Shown here piece after piece: positions 9,401-19,997 of a DNA stretch of 32,747 bases. The position numbers were made by a program, and so were the translations under genes. The DNA is from Xanthoparmelia taractica (lineage: Eukaryota > Ascomycota > Lecanoromycetes > Lecanorales > Parmeliaceae). The stretch covers positions 1 to 32,747 of the forward strand of contig JANQBS010000365.1 of assembly GCA_033085395.1 (NCBI GenBank). The letters run 5' to 3'. Positions within the stretch are counted from its first letter, which is position 1. Every line of letters starts with the position of its first letter. Under the pieces are notes generated by a model, which was not told where the DNA came from, ran no database searches, and saw only the letters and a list, made by a program, of their open reading frames with translations.

Positions 9401-11260
9401 CAAGCTCTTCAGCGAGAAATATCGATAGCATCGTTTTGCCCTTCCCGGGGCCGCCGGAAAGCCATAGCAGTTGCGATTGGGAGCCAACCCATGACTTATA
9501 AGGCGGATGGTCTTTGATCCATTCGCATGTACCGTCGACTCTGGAACCCTTAGTAGTTTTCAGCTTCTCACGGTCGTCTCTTGGGTTGGTAGGGCAAAGC
9601 GCGCTTAAGCAGGCGTAGTAGGCTTCGGTTTCACTGGGGCCTACTGAAATAAAATTACTTAAAACTACCCTTTGGCTCATAGTGGCGAAGTATACAAAAG
9701 ATGTCTTGGTGCTTATATATAAATACTTACGTGAGACAAAGGTATTTTGTGTAGGAGCATGGATATTCGTTGCTCCTATGAAAATTTTGTTAGGAAGATT
9801 ATCTTCACTACCGTGGCACGCGACTGCTTCGCTGTTGCATGAATCAGATTTAGCAAGGAGCTTGAGGTCCAATCAAGTGAAGGTTACTCGTCTGTAAAAA
9901 CAGGAACGGGCATGTACCCTCCAAGGTCTTTTCTGCAGCTTTTTTTGCATTTTTTCCTATGGAACGAGAGTGACAGAAGTTTTGGCAACGAACTGGAAAC
10001 TAACTTTGCTGCTCTTCTTTCCTCTTCGACTCTCGGCGCCAGTGTCTGAGGAACGCATAGCGTACCTTTTCGTCATATTCTTTTCTCTTAGAACCTTGAG
10101 CAGGAAATTTACATATATCGAAATGATTACCGTTGATGGGAACTTTACGCTCACATCTGTGATCAAGACCAGACGAATCTGGCTCAACGATCTATGACAT
10201 ATCAGCATACGAATTTTGAGCGCTGACAGGTAAATGAACCTTGGCATCCAAGCCTTTGACGCCCTTGAAACCATATGATTCCTGGAATGAAGTAATTTCA
10301 AAGCCCTCCTTATCGAGCATTCGGATAAACTCATCTCTCAAAATCTCAAGGATTTCTGTATTACCTTGTAATGCCTGTAGGTTGTACTGAGTAGAGGAGA
10401 AACCCAGTGCAGAGGCAAATTTCGTAGCAATTTGACCTGCATTAGTCCACTCACTGCCACGATGTGGTGTGCCAAAGAACAAGATAGCGAACGTCGACTG
10501 ATAGATGTCTCTTAGATCTGCGCTAGAATCTTCCGCCAGGGCAGATATTCGTAAAGCCTAGAACCGTACAATACTCAGTCACTTGCAAGCAAACATCAAC
10601 ACTGAAAGTATAAGTCTCACCGATTTGACCACTATTCCGCCAAGTGAATGCACAACCAGCATCAAGGGGCGGCCTTGACAGTCTTGACGCTTAGACGCTA
10701 TACTATTGAGTAGTGCGCGTCCATTTTCTGTGATAGTGTTTTGGTTGGCAGAGCCACTGAAAAAGTGACTGATCTGGGAATCGTATCCGTAGGTGAACAC
10801 GCGAGCATTTGGTAGATCATGAGCTAGAAGTCTGGTTGGCCAGTATACTGGACTATCGTTTTGCGCAAGGGTTGACGCCCCGCCGGCTGAGGAGGTAGTT
10901 TTCACAGCGCTTCTCCAGAACTTTAACTTGGAAGCTTTTGCTTGTCGTTTACTATCCTAAGAGATTTTTTAGGGCCTTAGCTACCATATCTGGCAAATCG
11001 GAAGGGTTCACAATTGCCCGGAATAGTCAAGAGAAACGTCGAAATGTACGTACCTTCGACCTGGTCTTAGACGTATAGGTCCATGTTTTTTCAGGATGGC
11101 CTTGCAAGCCATGTACGAAGATGACGTCGAGAGCAGGTCTGGGGCCTCCAGTGGCGAGTAGAGTTAGGCCATGAAGGTCGATCGTGCTCTCTGTGAGATG
11201 TGGATCTGTGGCTGCATCCGTACTATTAGTCACGTGGGTTGACGGGTCCCTGTCACCCAT
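6483..11260 (-). CDS. NLR: alpha/beta-hydrolase - NACHT - ankyrin protein
   Basis: Model on the minus strand: exons 11260-11054, 10956-10621, 10557-10240, 10191-10005, 9956-9918, 9823-9731 and 9643-6483, giving 1446 residues. All introns are GT-AG. Introns 1-3 and 6 are well supported by protein continuity; the tiny exon 9956-9918 and its borders are inferred. Residues about 40-330 form a serine-esterase-like fold: VIFVHGLQGHPEKTW, nucleophile Ser173 in VHSLGGIVVK, FFGTPHRGS and likely His310 in GNHFDICKF. A NACHT domain follows: KSWVGSQSQLLWLSGGPGKG with Walker A at about 457-464, and YCVLDGLDECDE as Walker B at about 567-577. From about 945 to the end there are 14-15 ankyrin repeats, several nearly identical. 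This is a typical fungal NLR layout: effector enzyme, nucleotide switch and repeat sensor, presumed cytosolic and linked to heterokaryon incompatibility or innate immunity. The start ATG has a good context (aaggATGg). No defect seen. Confidence 0.85.
7011..7893 (-). repeat. 198-bp tandem repeat inside the NLR ankyrin region
   Basis: Exact-period array within the NLR coding sequence. Full copies are at 7011-7208, 7209-7406, 7407-7604 and 7605-7802, plus about half a copy from 7803. Each unit encodes two 33-residue ankyrin repeats (TALVGAAEHGHEVVIRLLLE and TALVIAAHSGYDAVIRLLLK types). Copies 3 and 4 are identical over 198 bases, and only six positions vary among the four full copies. More diverged 99-bp ankyrin units flank the array (6500-7010 and 7900-7990). 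Such homogeneity points to recent duplication or gene conversion. Confidence 0.95.
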
Positions 11261-13263
11261 CCTTGGTAGATGGGACAGAAGGGTTGGTTGAGCTATATCA
11301 GCGGTCGAGTCTGCTCAGTGTGAGATGCACGGGGATGTCAGACTGAAAGCTTCTTCGTTGCCAAACGACGTAGGCGACTAAATAGTGGGGCTCGTATGGG
11401 AAAATGTGTATGTCATGTCGCGTTGTCACTTTCATACACCCAGTTAGATGGTAAAACCGCAAGGGATCGCTTGGTCTAGCTCTCTTCGACAGGTGTTATT
11501 GATGTAGCTCGCAAAGCGGCGGCCTCGGTGAGCACCACAAACTTGTCATGCCCACCAACTTATCTAATTACCTGATGTAACCCCTCAGCTAACGCCATCT
11601 TCTTACAAGATAAGCTTGCATATTGCGCCTAGGAGCTAAAAGTGACTCGCGCCCCCGCAACATTATCACCCTTGCTTTGAACGAATGGACGGCTAGAGCC
11701 AGATTGTGCTATTCTCAAGTCGTTCTTTGTGCCAACAAATTGTGCATGACATTGAGTGAGGGGGCTTGTGCCTTTACCGCCCTTTTCGCAGCATCCCCAT
11801 TAACTACCAAGCGAATCGGGCTACAATTTTGGCCGAATTGCTTTTGTCATAGATTTTGTTGCCTGATAATGCCTACCTGTGGAGTCAGCATGTGGCTGGG
11901 CAAGCATTCTCCTGATAGGCTGAGGACAACCTCGCTGCGTCTGAAACTTGGTGACTTACTTTCCTGCATGCATCTCCCCAGCCTCGTTGTCCACACCTAG
12001 GCGCTATTGAATCGCCGATGATCCGTTACACCTGCAAGGCTGCTCGCATGGCTTTCTATCTGCAGAAAATTCTCTACTAGAAAGGGAACTCGGGCAGATA
12101 CTACACCGTATAGGCACTCCAATCTCTGTTCGGAAAAGAAAGCTCGTCCGTAGAAATCAGGCTCTTTCCTTAAACACTAATTTGAGTAACGTTAGAAGGG
12201 GTCAAGGTGGGTGTCAGCTTAAATACCCTTCTATGTTGATTTGGTTGGCTATAGCAGACTTTGAATCTATTCATTCTGCAATCTTATAGAAGTTTATTAT
12301 TGCAGCTTTTAACAAGAGTATATGCTTCCCGGATGATAGAATGTTGACCGCCAAGCCCCAATTAAGGTGAATGACTTGCAAGGTGTGGGCCCTGTTTTTC
12401 TCACTCCTTGCTTGTTACTGGCTGCATTTTCTGCAATTGTACGGTAGCTATGCCATTACCAATGTGAGTACTACCGCTAAAATCTAGATGCTACTGATAC
12501 TGGTCTCTCAGCTTGACGAGGCTCGTGTTACTCCAAGTTGGAAATTGGGGGGGGATTTCCTACGATATTGACTGCTTGTTCGGTGTTCTGTGGTATTTTG
12601 GTCGTAAGTCTTCCATTATTTGTGGCCTCTTTGTTATCGTCGGTGTCGTCTTCCAGGTTACTTCGTTCAAGAAGAATGGAGATCCGAATGCTGCTCTTAG
12701 TCAATTCCTTATTCAGAATTACTATAAGAATATCTCGTACGTAAAAGTCGCTAAGAAGCTATCTAAGTTATTCGTATAAGAAATAGAGAAGAAGCCGACA
12801 CCGACTAGGCACTATTGGATAGTAATGGCCTTTTGCTTGGCACTCTACCCTCTCAAGAAATGGGTCGGTAGTGAGAATGAGAACGTGCTCAAAGCTATAG
12901 TCCATGGGGAATAGGCCCATTTGTGATCTGAGCTCTGCAGTGAGATAGATAGTGAATGCTTACGCTTGGAAGCATCAATTGCAGCAACCAGATCTTCTGT
13001 CAAAGACGGCTTTGCATTGTAGTCACGGTCTTATATAATCGTGGAAGAAGGAGAAAGGAAATAAGAAATTCAGCAATCTAAAAGCGTGCGATGATCACAT
13101 TGGAGCCAAGGGAGACGACAATACAAAGACACCCTAGCTCTTCACGGTCTTCTCGGTGTCCAGCACTGAAGAGATTTCCTAAGTGAAGGCGTCGTCAATC
13201 TTCTCTTAGTTTATTGGAATGCCATTGGCAACTTTCACTTTCTTATGAGATAGAAACCCCACA
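11261..13263. other. Two-kilobase gene-poor interval
   Basis: Lies between the start of the NLR and the 3' end of the recombinase gene. The frames at 11623-12000 and 12513-12779 have no recognisable domain. A possible GT...AG intron-like stretch (12461-12510, gtgagt...ctctcag) is followed by hydrophobic readings in two competing frames, as in a decayed gene. Around 12700-12830 the sequence turns TpA-rich. The left part presumably holds the NLR promoter. Confidence 0.5.
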
Positions 13264-15578
13264 TCACTTCGAGAGCCACACGTTGTGCACAGTGGCTGCA
13301 TGATTCTTGAATGCCCCAACATCCGGGGATTGTTCGTCACAGGAAGGATGAGGGCACAGAAGCGGCGTGCCTTCGACGTGTTGGGCCAAATGCTGCTCGT
13401 CCACGTGTCTTCGAAGACTGTCGATGCGTGAGAAAGATGCAGTTCGTGCTTGAAATATCAATCCAGCATCTCCGAGGCAGAAGAGGCATATAGTGCTTGG
13501 AAGTGCGAGAGGGACCAGCTCCATGGTCTCAAAAGAATGCCGTAAATGAAGGAGATCGTCATTGACCTTGGCATCTTTCGTAGTGCAAGTAGTATCATCA
13601 GCTGGGGCCTCGATGGCCCCCTTGATCGCTCTTGACGCGGGGTTCATATGGTGAGGTTCGCGTATATGGCACAGGTTGATGAGGTTTTGGAGGGCTTCCA
13701 TACGCCGGTCACGCTGGCCTGCTGTTGTGCCGTCAGGGTCTACTTGACTAAAGATATTCGCTAGGTTTGCTCGGGCTGCTAGGGCGTACACCGGGAGAGA
13801 CGGATTATGAGTAACAGTCACGCCACATTTGGCTTGACGGATGTCCTCATTGTCGATACGGATGAAGAACTGTCTCCGCTTTTTGAGGACTGCTTCCTTT
13901 AAGATCGCTGAGCGGAGCGTTTTTCGCCATCCTTGCAATTTCCGCAGTTGGGTCCTCTGACTTTGAGCCTGAGTGGCCTTGCTTGTAGGCCTACGATATT
14001 CCCTATAGATGCTGGCCCGAAGCTCCTTGATTTGTGCATTGATGGCAACAAATTTTCGATCCATGAGTGCAGTATGTTTCTCTCCTGGATCTAAATGTAG
14101 GGGTGCTCGTGGATCACGGTCAACACCTATATGCCCGACCGATGCGAGCAACGAGCTTCTTGAAGGCATCTTAAGAATGGCTGCGGAAATTTCGATGCTG
14201 ACGACTCGATTTTGATAATATTTCTCAAAGATGTAGCGGTTGGTGTGGCCCATGATCTGATTCCGCTCGGCAGGGGTGGCGATCTCTACCGCCCAGATTA
14301 GTCGCCGCGATCACTTTGGGTTGTAGACTTACTATTCACTACCTGGCCAGCCCCGCGTCGGAAAGCGTAAGCAGTCAGTGGGGCCCGGAATCCAGCTCCC
14401 TTACCAAGCGCAGCAATCTGAGATGCAAAGGGACCGTATGGCAACGCTTTGGTTGATGAGGTAACAAGCCCGCCTGTCGTGGAACATGCCCTCCGGAAGA
14501 GAGGACGAAGCATCCATTCGTCTTTCCATTTAAGCAAGGTGGACTACTTGAAATCGGGTATTCTGTGATTGTAGATATCTTGAGCATACTGAATATCGTC
14601 AGAGTCAAAAGCATTATCCGCGAACGCTGGACTGAGCATGTGTAGAACAGGGCAGAACATAAGGCAATCGTGTTCGTAGAAGACGTAGGTCACGCTGTTT
14701 TCGAGCGCTTGTTAGCACACCTTCTTCTGTCGTACCTGGCTGTCACTCACGGCTTCATCGTTTCCCGGCAGCCCTTCCAAAGCGTCAACGTCACTTCCAT
14801 GAGAAGCGCAGTCTTGCTGTGATCTTCAGGGTCCCTGACAAGGCGCATCACAATGTCACGGTAGAGCAGAGCTTCGTTGGTATTATAATAACAACCGCTC
14901 TCAATGATAGCGCCGGGCCGTACTGATGTAAGGGCTATCAATAGTGTGATAAAGGCTGTTTGAGCACGCTGGCGCTCTACAGGATAAATATGTGTATCTT
15001 GCGTCCAGAGGCATTTTAGTACATCGTGAAGGTCATCCTGGTTGGTAGATTCTTTGAGGGAGACCGTTAGATCTAAGTTGAAGTCTTTGGCTAACGCCAC
15101 GCGAACATACTGAATACACAGCATCAGTCGAGATCATTGAAAGAGGGACTCCAGCTCAACGCACCGTATTGATCTGCGATACCAGCTCGTTCTCCAAGCT
15201 GTGACCCACATCGCCTCTATACATCATATTCCAGTCTTTCACTGCATTCAAGACAGTCCTAAGCTTTCGCATATTCCTGGCTGCTAGATGCCATCGCAGG
15301 AATACCTGTAGGTCTCGAAGTGAGACGACACGAAGACGATCTACGGGTTCGACTGTCGGACCTAAAATTTCTCGACAAAATCTGCGGGCATGATTAGCCT
15401 GAAGACTCATACGGCAAGGAGTTGGTATGTACCTCTTCCAAAGCTGGCGCATCCTGTGCATGCTGCGCAAAACTCTGGGTGTACGCTTCGGCTTCGGAAT
15501 CTCATCCTCTTGCTGAGCCAGAAGCGCCTGGTAGTATTCGGGCCCGTGGAGTGCCAATGCGGCTGTGGTGCTATGCAT
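13264..15578 (-). pseudogene. DUF3435 tyrosine recombinase, Starship captain-related, one internal stop
   Basis: Model on the minus strand: exons 15578-15165, 15109-14751, 14694-14333 and 14285-13264 (719 codons). The three introns of 55, 56 and 47 nt have clean GTGCGT, GTGAGT and GTAAGT donors, and GCTAAC/ACTAAT/CTGAT branch sites. The core reads as a fungal DUF3435 (PF11917) tyrosine-recombinase-like protein: TSVRPGAIIES (Arg202), TSSTKALPYGPF, YAFRRGAGQVVN (Arg370/371), then ERNQIMGHTNRYIFEKYYQ with His392 and Tyr401/402 as candidate catalytic residues. The C-terminus has two zinc-finger-like modules (CLFC...H...H and CPHPSC...H...H). Codon 308 is TAG (14546-14544) between IPDF-K and STLLKWKDEW, most simply a mutated CAG. 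Otherwise no frameshift is seen. Members of this family cut and integrate giant Starship elements. Many DUF3435 genes with C2H2 tails are not proven captains. Confidence 0.85.
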
Positions 15579-16294
15579 TCGAGAAGACGGCGGAGGTGAA
15601 CACGATCAGGGTAGGCTTGAGTGTTGTTCGACTTGGGACAGGCCGCGCTGATTCTTGTCGGTTCCATGTTTGGGGTCGCGACCTGCCTTTTTGTATTTGA
15701 CGAGATCCCCCGGCTCTGCCAAGATTTCAGCCAGGCCAAAATGTACAGAGACCCTAATGTTAGAAGGGGCAGTGTCGAGGGTCAAAAGCAGCGATGGAGG
15801 GGGTGGATTGGAGGCCGAAAAGAAGGTCTGAAGGTGCGTAATACTGTTGTATGGCTACTCACGATCCGAATTTGGCGTCGATTCCACGTTTCACACACGC
15901 ATCCTTGGCATGAATTGAGGACAATAAATCTACGCTAAAAGAGCACTCCGCCCAGCCTCACCTCCAAATGAGTCTGATATCCTGTCTATTAAACACCTAC
16001 TGACTTACCAACTACCCATTCCTAACAGTGTCTATAATCACAGCTTATGAGGAGAAGATACCCATGGTTTGACGACCTACTGCTCGACAAATTACGTAGG
16101 GAATGGTGGTCGACAATCTATAGTATGACTCAAGAAACTTTCCATTCTATATACTGTCCGCATTTCCCGGACGTGGTATATCATCCATTGCACATAAAGT
16201 GTTGATCTCAGACCTTGGCACGGATTCGCCGTGTTTAAGCAATCTATTCGCAACTCGTATTAGGTCTCGCAACTACTGGACCATGATATAAACT
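15579..16294. other. Divergent intergenic region
   Basis: Separates the DUF3435 gene (leftward) from the HTD2-like gene (rightward). Contains TATA-like tatatac (16149-16155) and catgatataaac (16282-16293). No second coding exon for the recombinase is evident upstream of 15578: the frame meets a TGA within about 30 bases and the overlapping frames do not look like coding sequence. If an element end exists on this side it should lie here, but no terminal repeat or target duplication could be recognised by eye. Confidence 0.45.
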
Positions 16295-17296
16295 TTGGAA
16301 ATATCGAAGACCATGTTGCCACGGATCATTCGTCGTTTGGCGTCGACAGCCATCTCAGCCGGACATAAAGAATTAGTTAACGACTTCCTCCAGACCGCGA
16401 AAAATGCCTCCCCCATTGTCAGAAAACAATTTCTGGACCCAAACCAGACTCAACGTCTCAGCCTAACTCTCAATAGACCGCTGCTCTACAGAGACGTCCA
16501 ACTTCTTGAAGATAATGTTCCACTGAATGGTATGCCCCTTCCACCTGGCTACCATCTGGCCTACTTCACGCCAGCCGCACTATCGAGCGACCTTGGCAGA
16601 GATGGCACAGATATCAGCTACAGTCCTGCCGAGCCCTTCACTCGACGGATGTGGGCTGGTGGTCAACTTCACTGGGAGAAGGAAAACCCGCTTCGAATCG
16701 GTGAAGAGGCCATCGAGACGACGAAGCTCGTTTCTGCGGAGCCTAAAATCACTAGGGCTGGCGAGGAAATGATTGTTGTTAGCGTCGAAAAGACGTTCGA
16801 GAATGAGAACGGTCTGGCTCTTGTTGACAGGAGAGACTGGGTCTTCCGCCCACAGCTCTCGGGATCTCCGCCATCGCAGGGCTATTCAGAGTCTATTGGA
16901 GGTGTAGATGCGCTCCTTCCTCTACCAAACGCTTCACAAAAGTCACGGGACTTTTTGCAAACCGCAGTTTCGCTGTTTCGATTTTCGGCGCTTACATTCA
17001 ATGCACACATGATACATTACTCCCAGCCTTGGTGCAGAGAGGTGGAAGGTCATAGGGACATTGTTGTGCATGGCCCATTGAACCTAATCAACATGCTAGA
17101 CTTCTGGAGAGATGAGCAACCAAGCGAGTACATGATTCCCAGATCTATTCGGTATCGTGCTACAGCTCCCTTTTATGCTGGGGAGAAGTACCGAGCGCTG
17201 TTGGAAAGAGATGCTGACAGGACATTGATCAGACTCTGGGGTCACGATGGGAAAGGCGACGTCAGAGTGGGTATGTTAGGTCATGTGGTGGACTGA
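16295..17296 (+). CDS. HTD2-like mitochondrial 3-hydroxyacyl-thioester dehydratase
   Basis: Single-exon gene of 333 codons. The second methionine (codon 7) begins MLPRIIRRLASTAISAG, a basic, Ser/Arg-rich presequence typical of mitochondrial import, and may be the true start. The body fits the hotdog/MaoC-like hydroxyacyl-thioester dehydratase type 2 family. It has an N-terminal half with PPGYHLAYFTP and MWAGGQLHWE, and the C-terminal signature FSALTFNAHMIHYSQPWCRE (Asn236, His238 and His241) followed by EGHRDIVVHGPL. Family members dehydrate 3-hydroxyacyl-ACP in mitochondrial type II fatty acid synthesis, the route to lipoate precursors. Length and motifs are normal and no damage is visible. 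It reads as a housekeeping gene, in contrast to the accessory genes to the left. Confidence 0.88.
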   Translation: MEISKTMLPRIIRRLASTAISAGHKELVNDFLQTAKNASPIVRKQFLDPNQTQRLSLTLNRPLLYRDVQLLEDNVPLNGMPLPPGYHLAYFTPAALSSDLGRDGTDISYSPAEPFTRRMWAGGQLHWEKENPLRIGEEAIETTKLVSAEPKITRAGEEMIVVSVEKTFENENGLALVDRRDWVFRPQLSGSPPSQGYSESIGGVDALLPLPNASQKSRDFLQTAVSLFRFSALTFNAHMIHYSQPWCREVEGHRDIVVHGPLNLINMLDFWRDEQPSEYMIPRSIRYRATAPFYAGEKYRALLERDADRTLIRLWGHDGKGDVRVGMLGHVVD

Positions 17297-18660
17297 GCAT
17301 GTCACACAGAGGGAACCATTGGGCATTGTGCCTAACAACTTACTCTTGATTGATTGGGTTCTGATGTTCCAATGAGAAGTGTAATAAAGGCAGGGCTGCG
17401 GTAGGACTATCTCTCATCCTATCGAAATCACGACTTTTTCCGTGGGTCCAAATCTTACGAGCAAATCAGCATTCGGTGTAACTACTTCTCCCAGGATGAT
17501 ATCGCTATCACCCCAGGCACTAGAATACACCAGTCCGGTCCCCACTACGAATACGGTCTAGGGCTCTAGATAAATCAATAAGTGGTCAATGCCACAGCGT
17601 CTGTCCTGCACAAGGAGGTCATGCACGCCAAGTATGGAGGTGCAACTGCTGTGGCGTATAGAGAACTGATTTGCGAGGTGCAGGCGGGTATGAGGACAGC
17701 CTGTTGAGGTTCTTGTGCATGTCGTAAGTAGTGAGGAAGGGCTTGTTCTCGGTTATGATGGCAATAGCTTGTAGGGGAGCCACTGCCTTGTGGAAGGTGG
17801 TGCGCGCGTTTGACCTGGGGCTTTGATGATGATTCGGTCATGGTGCCTTATTACTAATACTGGTTCCATTGATGGTACGTTCAGGTGAAGCGGCTCAACG
17901 AGTTGAAATCAGCGCTCGAACTCGCGCTAGCCACCTCTGTTCATGATTTTAAAATCAGCATTTACCTTTCGTGAGAAAATTCAATGTCTCGAAATGTCTT
18001 CTGAGAAAGAATTGCCGAGACGTGTCCCAGAGCTGGAATAGGCAGTCGGAATCCGAATATATGTGTCGTCTGACCTGAGCGAACGGTTTGGTGATGATCG
18101 GCCTGGCACTGGTGATTGCTAGAGAGATTTTGAAGGACAGTTGTGATTTGAGCTTGGTAAGAATATATGTTGACTTGCTAACTCTGAATCATTGATGCAC
18201 TGAGTTTGCCATATTTGGGAATATGGATGATGGTGGATATGGTATGATAGCCATATGAGAGATCGCGGCATGATTACGATCTACTGGGCAGTGTTAGTGT
18301 ATTCATTGAGGCTAGGTATTCTTTGCTCCCTCCATTTTATTTTTGCATCGAAGGTCTCCCAGTGTGTCCCTCCTTTCGCCATCTTTTTGCGCTGATAGCG
18401 TTATAGCAGTGACCACGGCAGTCCATCAGAGCGCGGGGTCATTACCCATTTTGAGAATCGGTTGGAGTAATCGTTAGCTCTGCAATGTCATGCATTAACG
18501 TGAGGCTGCTTCCGAGAGGGGCCCCGCAATCCAGCGGACCGCTTCAGAATGCGACTTCTTGTAAGTACTAAGGTATGTTTCATAGTACAAATATCGCGTA
18601 CACAGCTTGACCTGAATAACAGCACCAAAAATGTAATTGCAAATTCTACTAGAGCTTCCA
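17297..18660. other. Intergenic, no supported gene
   Basis: About 1.36 kb between the dehydratase and the SDR gene. A minus-strand frame (17841-17575) has an ATG in good context (caccATGacc), but its composition (His/Pro/Ser-rich) and an equally open competing frame give no family match. The 5' part must hold the dehydratase terminator and the 3' part the SDR promoter. Confidence 0.45.
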
Positions 18661-19702
18661 ATGTCTTCAATAGCAAAAGCCGGTCGCCTAGCCGGCAAGG
18701 TCGCCATAGTCACAGGTTAGGTAGACCGTCATCTCGCACACCGCCGTAACAGACCTAATAAAGTTTCGCAGGAGGTGCCTCAGGCTATGGAGCAGGCATA
18801 GCAAAACTATTTGCAGAGCAAGGAGCAAAAGTAATCGTAGCCGACATCAACGAAGATGGCGGCAATCGCACGGTTCAATCGATGCCAGAAAGCATGAGAT
18901 TCCACAAAGCAAACGTCGCACAAGCCAGCGATTGGAAAAGTCTCGTCGAAATAACACTAGAGGCGTTTGGCAGTATTAATTGTCTGGTTAATAATGCCGG
19001 GACTACGTATCGTAATAAGGTGATGCCTGCCTCCATATCTCTCATCAGTGTACGCCTATGTATCACCCAGCTAACGTACGCTCATTGCAGCCGACGCTAG
19101 AGGTTACGGAAGAGGACTTTGATAGATGCTTCGATGTCAATGTCAAAGGCGTCTTCTTTGGCACATCTGCCGTTATACCGCAGCTACTTGAACAAAAGAG
19201 CGGCGGGTCTATTATCAATATCGCGTCCGTGGGAGCGACTAGACCGCGTCCTGGCCTGGTTTGGTATAATAGTTCCAAGGGAGCTGTTTGGAACGTAAGA
19301 GCTAGCTTTTTACCCGCTCTACCTGCATCCTCCCGCTGTGTCGGGACGTTGTTGAGCGCTGATGAGGTTTTATCCAGGCGACCAAGGGTCTAGCAGCTGA
19401 GTTCGGTCCTCACGGCATACGCGTCAATTCAGTATGTCCATTGCTTGGCGGCACAGGCTTGTAAGTGTAGATCATGAACCCTTATCACCGCCAAATGATA
19501 CTAACGCGTGGGTGGCAGGTTCGAGGCCTTTACAGGAATGCCTAATACACCAGAGAACCAAGCAAAGTTCGTCTCAAACGTTCCCCTAGGCCGGCTTTGC
19601 GAAGCCTCTGACGTGGCATCCGCTTGTCTGTTTCTCGCGTCCGACGAGTCATCTTTCGTGACCGGTATCAATATGGAAGTTGATGGGGGGCGGGCTGTGT
19701 AG
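18661..19702 (+). CDS. Short-chain dehydrogenase/reductase (classical SDR)
   Basis: Five exons: 18661-18715, 18772-19019, 19091-19294, 19378-19460 and 19519-19702, giving 257 residues, the normal length for a classical SDR. The four introns (56, 71, 83 and 58 nt) are GT-AG. The Rossmann cofactor motif TGGASGYG is at 18-25, VADIN follows the second strand, NNAG is at 92-95, and the catalytic set is Asn118, Ser147 (INIASVGA), Tyr160 and Lys164 (YNSSK). The C-terminus ends FVTGINMEVDGGRAV, the usual last strand. The aspartate of VADIN suggests NAD(H) preference, as in many family members; this is inference. Substrate unknown: the closest-looking relatives are the 3-oxoacyl-ACP-reductase-like and glucose-dehydrogenase-like SDRs of fungi. 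It converges with the PQ-loop gene, 295 bases apart. Confidence 0.92.
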
Positions 19703-19997
19703 TATCAAGAACTAAGAGTGGTGGAGTCTTGAGGCATAGCATGTCCTTCACGGAAGAAACTTACATATTCCCAGATCGGGTATATGTGCATTCGCTCTAA
19801 GGAGATGAGCGGCTGCTGAGACGGAATGACGAAGACTATCACGCTAGGCGGTCTTCGCCTGCCATATACACACTCCTCTGTAGGGTTGATGTTTCGACAA
19901 AAACAGGCGAGATGCTGGTCGACCAAGTCTGGTACTAGCAATTGTACCCGCACGATTCTGTCGGGAGAGCGTCTCAGGACTGTTTTGCGAAATGTCA

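Noticed and set aside
9824..9872. Start of the NACHT frame at 9872
   Set aside because: That codon is TTG, not ATG, and the frame is better explained as continuing from the hydrolase exons by splicing.
11623..12779. Plus-strand frames of 80-125 codons
   Set aside because: No domain, biased composition, and competing frames in the same stretch.
14499..14544. An intron ending at the TAG of the recombinase gene
   Set aside because: The possible 46-nt intron with a GTATGC donor would remove conserved-looking residues and shift the downstream frame.
17575..17841. Minus-strand frame beginning MTESSSKPQVKR
   Set aside because: Good start context, but no recognisable domain, and a competing frame is equally open; not enough to call a gene.
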